DNA of 8,555 nt, from assembly GCA_046048295.1 (NCBI GenBank), contig JBJOGJ010000173.1, positions 1 to 8,555 on the forward strand. The letters run 5' to 3'. Position 1 is the stretch's first letter. Every line of letters starts with the position of its first letter. This DNA comes from CBDCWA01 sp046048295 (GTDB taxonomy: Bacteria; Pseudomonadota; Alphaproteobacteria; Rhizobiales; Hyphomicrobiaceae). A program made the position numbers and the translations under genes. Under the pieces are notes generated by a model. That model saw only the letters and a list, made by a program, of their open reading frames with translations. It did no database searches and was not told the DNA's origin. This document shows, piece after piece, positions 4,576-8,555 of this stretch.

Positions 4576-6061
4576 GGTGCTCTCCGAGCGGATTGCCCTG
4601 CGCGTCCTGAACCTCGGCAGCGGCGAGGGCGGCGGCAAGTCGGTCGGTCTCGTTGTAGTACTCGGCCCGCTCCCAGAAGCGCGGACGCGCGATTCCGGTG
4701 GACCGGTGCCGGCCGATCAGCTTGCCGGTGTTCGGATCCTCACCGGTAATCTCGTAGACCAGAACGTTCTGGAGCGTGACGACGTCGCCCTCCATGCCCA
4801 ACACCTCGGTGATGTGCGTGATGCGACGCGAGCCGTCGCGGAGACGTGCGGCCTGGACGATGATGTCCACCGAACCGGTTATCATTTCGCGGATCGTCTT
4901 GGTCGGGAGTGTGTAACCACCCATCATGATCATGGATTCCATACGCGAGATGGCCTCGCGCGGGCTGTTGGCGTGCAGCGTTCCCATTGATCCGTCGTGA
5001 CCGGTATTCATGGCCTGGAGAAGGTCGAATGCCTCCGGGCCGCGCACTTCGCCGACGATAATCCGCTCGGGACGCATACGCAGACAGTTCTTGACCAGGT
5101 CGCGCATGGTAATCTCGCCCTCACCCTCGAGATTGGGCGGACGGGTTTCGAGACGAACCACGTGCGGCTGCTGGAGCTGGAGTTCGGCAGAGTCTTCGCA
5201 CGTAATAATACGCTCTGTATTATCGATGCAGCTCGAAAGGATGTTCAACAGCGTCGTCTTACCCGAGCCCGTGCCGCCCGAAACAACGACGTTGCAGCGG
5301 ACACGGCCGATGATTTCCAGCAGGATCCGGCCTTCCTGCGAAATCGACCCGAATTTCACGAGCTGGTCGAGCTTCAGACGGTCCTTCTTGAACTTACGAA
5401 TAGTGAGTGCAGCGCCGTCAATCGCAAGCGGTGGTGCGATGACGTTGACACGAGAACCGTCGGGGAGACGTGCGTCGCATATCGGGCTCGATTCGTCGAC
5501 GCGGCGGCCGACCTGGCTGACGATGCGCTGGCAGATGTTCATCAGCTGTGCATTGTCCGCGAACCGGACGTTCGTCCGCTGCATCTTTCCGTCGACCTCG
5601 ATGTAGGTCGTGCCGGCGCCATTGACCATGATGTCGGCGATGTCGTCGCGAGCGAGCAGAGGCTCCAGGGGGCCGTAGCCAAGAACGTCGTTGCAGATGT
5701 CCTCGAGCAGTTCCTCCTGCTCAGCAATCGACATCACGACGTTCTTGATCTGGATGATCTCGCTGACGATGTCGCGGATCTCCTCCCGGGCCGCGGCCGC
5801 ATCGAGTTTGGCCAGCTGCGTGAGGTCGATCGTATCGATGAGCGCGTTGAAGACAGTCGTCTTCACGTCATAGTATTCGTCGGAGCGTCGCCGTGAGGAT
5901 TCCGGCTCAGGCATCGGCTCGGGAGCCTGCTTTGCCGGAGCCTCCTTGACAGGCTTGGCAGCCGCTTGTCCACCAGGCCGGGGCTGACCGGCCGAGGTGG
6001 GCTTCGGCTGTGCTGCCGGCACCTTCGGTGCCTGCCCTTCATCACTGCGCCTTCCGAACAT
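4568..6061 (-). CDS. cpaF: Flp pilus assembly ATPase CpaF/TadA
   Basis: This 497-residue secretion ATPase powers Flp pilin polymerisation at the cytoplasmic face of the inner membrane, acting on TadB/TadC as a hexamer. After a Pro/Ala/Gln-rich, probably disordered leader (8-58) come the N-terminal helical domain (about 65-135, ending DVLGYGPLEPLLARDDIADI) and the catalytic core. Visible motifs are Walker A GGTGSGKT (262-269, Lys268), the Asp-box region IITCEDSAELQL (286-297), Walker B RIIVGEVRGPE (333-343) and the His box GHDGSMGTLHANS (354-366). All key residues are present, so it should be active. AGGGAGG (6069-6075) lies 7 nt before the ATG. The cpaE stop is 28 nt upstream, and the 3' end overlaps tadB. 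An odd AT-rich inverted repeat lies within the codons between Walker A and the Asp box. Confidence 0.97.
   Translation of the reverse strand: MFGRRSDEGQAPKVPAAQPKPTSAGQPRPGGQAAAKPVKEAPAKQAPEPMPEPESSRRRSDEYYDVKTTVFNALIDTIDLTQLAKLDAAAAREEIRDIVSEIIQIKNVVMSIAEQEELLEDICNDVLGYGPLEPLLARDDIADIMVNGAGTTYIEVDGKMQRTNVRFADNAQLMNICQRIVSQVGRRVDESSPICDARLPDGSRVNVIAPPLAIDGAALTIRKFKKDRLKLDQLVKFGSISQEGRILLEIIGRVRCNVVVSGGTGSGKTTLLNILSSCIDNTERIITCEDSAELQLQQPHVVRLETRPPNLEGEGEITMRDLVKNCLRMRPERIIVGEVRGPEAFDLLQAMNTGHDGSMGTLHANSPREAISRMESMIMMGGYTLPTKTIREMITGSVDIIVQAARLRDGSRRITHITEVLGMEGDVVTLQNVLVYEITGEDPNTGKLIGRHRSTGIARPRFWERAEYYNETDRLAAALAAAEVQDAQGNPLGEHHG
5205..5223. repeat. AT-rich 7-bp inverted repeat inside cpaF
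   Basis: ATAATAC and GTATTAT, separated by 5 nt, form a perfect stem. It lies in cpaF codons for about residues 280-286 (DNTERII), between Walker A and the Asp box. It stands out in a GC-rich gene and uses AT-ending codons (AAT, ACA, ATT, ATT). No T-run follows. A function is not shown. Confidence 0.35.
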
Positions 6062-6068
6062 GTGTATG

Positions 6069-6075
6069 CCTCCCT
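6069..6075 (-). promoter_or_regulatory. Strong Shine-Dalgarno of cpaF
   Basis: AGGGAGG on the minus strand lies 7 nt before the cpaF ATG (6061), inside the 28-nt gap after cpaE. It is among the best ribosome sites in the operon and fixes the cpaF start. Confidence 0.7.
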
Positions 6076-6089
6076 GGCAGGTCTATGCC

Positions 6090-7469
6090 TCAGCGCTTCA
6101 GGCCGAACTTCTCTAGAAGCGGTGCCAAGCCCGACTTCTTCTGTTCTACCCGCGTCTCGCGGCGATGGATCAGCGCCATGGCCAGGTCGCGAAGCTCGAC
6201 GACAGCAGGCGCCTTGGCGTTCACTTCCTGGATCATCTGGCCGTTGTTGGAGGCCGTGGAGAAGGTCTCGCTGTCGTACTCGATGACCACTGTCGGCTGC
6301 AGGTCCAGGTTGGAGCAGAACTCCTTCACCGGGATCTCCTGGCGCTTCGGCATGTTGGCCATGTTGATGACCAGGTGCGGAGGACCGTCGTTATTGCGCG
6401 ACGTCTTGACGAGGTCGATGATGTTCTTGGCGTTGCGCAGGTTTGCAAGGTCCGGAGCCGCGACGATAACAACCTCGTCGGCGTTGAGCAGAACGTTCTT
6501 CGTCCAGGCCGACCAGGTATGCGGCAGATCGACCATCACGTAGGGGACGTTCTGGCGCACCACGTCAATGACCATGTCGCAGGCGTCCGCCGAGATGTCA
6601 TAGTCACGATCGAGGATGACCGGTGCTGCGAAGATCGAGAGATGATCCGTGCACTTTGTCAGAAGCCGGTCGAGCAGAACCTCGTCAAGGCGCTCTGGGC
6701 TCGACAATGCCTCCGCAATGCCCTGCACTGGATCCTGATTGAAGTCGAGACCGGTGGTGCCGAATGCGAGATCCAGGTCAGCAATGCAGACGTCGGAGCG
6801 AACGGCCTCGGAGAGAATCCATGAGACGTTGTGGCAGATGGTCGACGAGCCGACGCCACCCTTGGCGCCGATGAATGCCATGACGTTGCCAACCGGATCG
6901 GCATCCGGGTCATTGTAGAGGTTGGATATCGTCTCCATGAGCTGGATCGGCCTGACGGGCGCGACGACGTACTCGCTCACTCCGCGCTTCAACAGTTCCC
7001 GGTAGAGGACTACATCGTTCATGTGGCCGATAATGATCACCTTGGTGCCCGAGTCGCAGCACTCGGCAAGCTGGTCGAGCTCGCTGATGAGCTGTTCGCG
7101 CGAACCAGCGCACTCCACCATGATGAGGTTCGGCGTCGGGCTGTCCTGGTAGTGGGCCGTCGCAGCAGGAATGCCACCCATGTGGACGGCAACGTGGGCC
7201 TTGGCGAGACGACGGTCCTCGGCAGCAGCCTGTATGGCGTCGGCGGTGCTGGGGTCCTCGCAGAATGCCTGGATCGATATGCGCGGGATGGGGCGGGCAC
7301 GAAGTGCTGCATCACCTGCGTCGGCAACCTCGGCGTAGGGCGCCACGGCGCCCTGGTCGTAGCCGGTGTCGTCCTGCTCGTATTGATCCGCAGGATAAGC
7401 CTCGTCCTGATACTGCTCCAGAACCTCGGCGTCGGGATTTCCCGCATGCTGATTGGATTGATTGCTCAT
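6090..7469 (-). CDS. cpaE: Pilus assembly protein CpaE/TadZ (MinD-like ATPase fold)
   Basis: This 459-residue cytoplasmic protein belongs to the ParA/MinD superfamily and positions the Tad machinery, typically at a pole. The first ~60 residues are acidic, Gln/Tyr-rich and probably disordered. Residues 64-182 look like an atypical response-regulator receiver: PNLIMVEC has Glu119 where a phosphoacceptor Asp is expected, so it is probably not phosphorylated. The ATPase domain begins at NVMAFIGAKGGVGSST (195-210). Its deviant Walker A keeps the signature Lys203 but has Ser208 where the second Lys of KGGVGKT would be. Asp231 lies in CIADLDLAFGTTG and Asp314 in YVMVDLPHTW. The C-terminus GLAPLLEKFGLKR is recalled as typical of rhizobial CpaE. 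It starts 13 nt after cpaD, with AAGGA about 10 nt before the ATG. Confidence 0.95.
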   Translation of the reverse strand: MSNQSNQHAGNPDAEVLEQYQDEAYPADQYEQDDTGYDQGAVAPYAEVADAGDAALRARPIPRISIQAFCEDPSTADAIQAAAEDRRLAKAHVAVHMGGIPAATAHYQDSPTPNLIMVECAGSREQLISELDQLAECCDSGTKVIIIGHMNDVVLYRELLKRGVSEYVVAPVRPIQLMETISNLYNDPDADPVGNVMAFIGAKGGVGSSTICHNVSWILSEAVRSDVCIADLDLAFGTTGLDFNQDPVQGIAEALSSPERLDEVLLDRLLTKCTDHLSIFAAPVILDRDYDISADACDMVIDVVRQNVPYVMVDLPHTWSAWTKNVLLNADEVVIVAAPDLANLRNAKNIIDLVKTSRNNDGPPHLVINMANMPKRQEIPVKEFCSNLDLQPTVVIEYDSETFSTASNNGQMIQEVNAKAPAVVELRDLAMALIHRRETRVEQKKSGLAPLLEKFGLKR

Positions 7470-7482
7470 GGCGTCACTATCC

Positions 7483-8220
7483 TTACTTATCCTGCGTCGA
7501 GACTTTTTGGTCCTGATCTTTCTTAGCGATCGTGGACTGACCCTTCAGGTACTTGTCCCATACCTCGTCACGGCGCTCACCGGGCCGAGCGGTCATAGTC
7601 CTCGGGCCAAGCAGATCGGCCGGATTGGCGATCATGGCGGCGAGGTTCTTCTGAGTTGCGCAACCAAGGTTCGGATAGTTCAGGTTGGCCGGGCTCTGGG
7701 CCAGGTTGGTCGACCAGCTCTTGCATTCTGGGGCCTTGGCGACGTAACGCGTGTACGAGATCCGGATCGGTGGCTTCGCAATTCCAGCAGCATGATACGA
7801 CTCGACACTTACTGATGTCCTATCAAAGCCCATTTCTTGAATTAAATGCCTGATTTCAGCGATCGCACGCATCGAGGCAACCTCGTTCTTCGAACCTGTC
7901 GGTGCAGAAACGATCAGCTTGCTGTTCTGGGCGTTAACGTCCCGGTAATGTCCGACGAACTCAGCGACGCTTGCGCGCTGTTGTGGCGAGAGCCCGTAGC
8001 CGTGAGGAGCGATCTTGATCTTCAGGTCCGACGGTTCCTGGGAGACCATGATCGGGTGACGCTGGGTCGGGTCGACGAGGTTCCAAGCGGCAACCTGAGT
8101 GCCCATGTGCCCGTTCGGCATGCAGCCGGCGAGGGTGGCGAGCGCAAGGGAGGCGATGGCGAGCGTGCCGGTGCCTTTAGTGCTCGACCTGGCGAGCAGT
8201 CTACGAGATGTGGTGTGCAT
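7483..8220 (-). CDS. cpaD: Pilus assembly lipoprotein CpaD
   Basis: This 245-residue outer-membrane lipoprotein works with the CpaC secretin in the Tad machine. Residues 7-32 form a basic then hydrophobic signal peptide, ending in the good lipobox LAGC with Cys33 as the lipidated residue. The mature part carries CpaD-family features: QRHPIMV after the N-terminal segment, LSPQQRASVAEFVGHYR, a conserved central region up to YTRYVAKAPECKSW, and NLGCATQKNLAAMIANPADLLGPR near the end. It finishes with a charged polar tail (KKDQDQKVSTQDK). I chose the ATG at 8220 because GGGAG (8228-8232) lies 7 nt upstream. The in-frame ATG at 8226, two codons longer, would leave only 1 nt. It lies 22 nt after cpaC and 13 nt before cpaE, in the standard operon position. 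Confidence 0.93.
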   Translation of the reverse strand: MHTTSRRLLARSSTKGTGTLAIASLALATLAGCMPNGHMGTQVAAWNLVDPTQRHPIMVSQEPSDLKIKIAPHGYGLSPQQRASVAEFVGHYRDVNAQNSKLIVSAPTGSKNEVASMRAIAEIRHLIQEMGFDRTSVSVESYHAAGIAKPPIRISYTRYVAKAPECKSWSTNLAQSPANLNYPNLGCATQKNLAAMIANPADLLGPRTMTARPGERRDEVWDKYLKGQSTIAKKDQDQKVSTQDK

Positions 8221-8227
8221 AGTCATT

Positions 8228-8232
8228 CTCCC
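8228..8232 (-). promoter_or_regulatory. Shine-Dalgarno that favours the inner cpaD start
   Basis: GGGAG on the minus strand sits 7 nt before ATG 8220 but only 1 nt before ATG 8226, so the shorter cpaD start is preferred. Confidence 0.6.
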
Positions 8233-8242
8233 ACCGAGCGCC

Positions 8243-8555
8243 TTATTCCACGATGAAGCCGTAGTCGTCCTTCAGACCGCCGTGCGGGACTTGCACCTTC
8301 GATCCGTAGACGCGGTTGATGTGACCCAGGAAGTTCGCCTTGGCATCGGTCGCAGCAGCCAGACCATCGTCGGGACGACCAAGCTTGCTGCGCTTCGTCG
8401 GGCGGACGACGTACGGCGTGACGATGACCACGAGCTCGGTCTCCTCGCGCAGGAAGTCACGGCTGCGGAAGAGATTACCGAGAACCGGGAGGTCCTTGAG
8501 GCCTGGCATGCCGTCGATATTCTGGCGGGTGTCGTCCTTTATGAGGCCGGCGAGC
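8243..8555 (-). CDS. cpaC: Secretin CpaC/RcpA, C-terminal part (5' end outside window)
   Basis: Only the last 103 residues are inside the window; the gene continues past its right edge. The visible part is the end of the secretin domain of the outer-membrane Flp pilus channel. It opens with LAGLIKDDTRQNIDGMPGLK, runs through DLPVLGNLFRSRDF and REETELVVIVTPYVVRP, and ends in a tail of about 60 residues (to DDYGFIVE). PGLKDLPVLGNLF is the hallmark secretin segment, and ELVVIVTPYVV is the last barrel strand. An apparent internal Met at 8509 (GMPGLK) is not the start, because the frame stays open to the edge with homologous sequence. The stop lies 22 nt before cpaD, so the two are cotranscribed. 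Confidence 0.95.
   Translation of the reverse strand, partial: LAGLIKDDTRQNIDGMPGLKDLPVLGNLFRSRDFLREETELVVIVTPYVVRPTKRSKLGRPDDGLAAATDAKANFLGHINRVYGSKVQVPHGGLKDDYGFIVE

Noticed and set aside
4576..4638. Longer tadB start at 4638
   Set aside because: It would add a basic, Pro/Arg-rich leader encoded inside cpaF. The ATG at 4575 has GGAGAG upstream and the typical short N-terminus before the first membrane helix.
4997..5896. Plus-strand frame of 299 codons opposite cpaF
   Set aside because: It is antisense to the Walker A/B core of a complete cpaF and its product is low-complexity Asp/Val/Arg. It is a shadow frame.
6831..7526. Plus-strand frame of 231 codons opposite cpaE
   Set aside because: It is antisense to a clear CpaE, with no recognisable domain or ribosome site. 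It is a shadow.
1..8555. Previously undescribed defence, secretion or mobile system; CRISPR, tRNA, IS or prophage parts
   Set aside because: Every gene fits the Flp/Tad pilus or ars families. No repeats in array form, tRNA cloverleaf, transposase, integrase or terminal inverted repeats were seen on either strand.

Overview
The window looks like chromosomal DNA from an alphaproteobacterium of the Rhizobiales (Mesorhizobium/Sinorhizobium-like). It is GC-rich and densely coding. It holds the distal half of a cpa/tad tight-adherence (Flp pilus) locus in the order cpaC-cpaD-cpaE-cpaF-tadB-tadC, with a TPR lipoprotein of the TadD type facing it. An arsR-arsC-aqpS arsenic-resistance operon sits between them. 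This order is the one known for the Sinorhizobium meliloti ars operon, where an aquaglyceroporin replaces an arsenite pump. The genus is inference from gene content; no rRNA or other marker is present.

Layout: a TadD-like TPR gene (7-807, +) ends 3 nt from the stop of the convergent aquaporin gene (811-1524, -). Its likely intrinsic terminator (825-854) lies inside the last codons of that aquaporin gene, on the opposite strand. The ars operon runs leftward: arsR (2051-2413), arsC (1527-2039), aqpS (811-1524). A plausible sigma-70 promoter and an imperfect inverted repeat lie just upstream of arsR. A strong hairpin (2475-2497) separates this promoter from the pilus operon. The rest (2533-8555, -) is one tightly packed operon: tadC, tadB, cpaF, cpaE, cpaD and the 3' end of cpaC, with gaps of 13-45 nt and an 8-nt cpaF/tadB overlap.

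Together the pilus genes encode the outer-membrane secretin (CpaC) with its lipoprotein partner (CpaD), a MinD-like localisation factor (CpaE/TadZ), the assembly ATPase (CpaF/TadA), the paired inner-membrane platform proteins (TadB, TadC) and an accessory TPR lipoprotein (TadD). The ars genes encode an arsenite-responsive repressor, an arsenate reductase and a channel through which arsenite can leave down its gradient. No tRNA, rRNA, CRISPR array, IS element or integrase is visible. The longest stretch without a gene is the 119-nt tadC/arsR gap.

I see no evidence of an entirely new system. The most interesting points are the placement of the ars operon, the AqpS pore with Val in place of the selectivity-filter Arg, and the terminator embedded in the aqpS tail.
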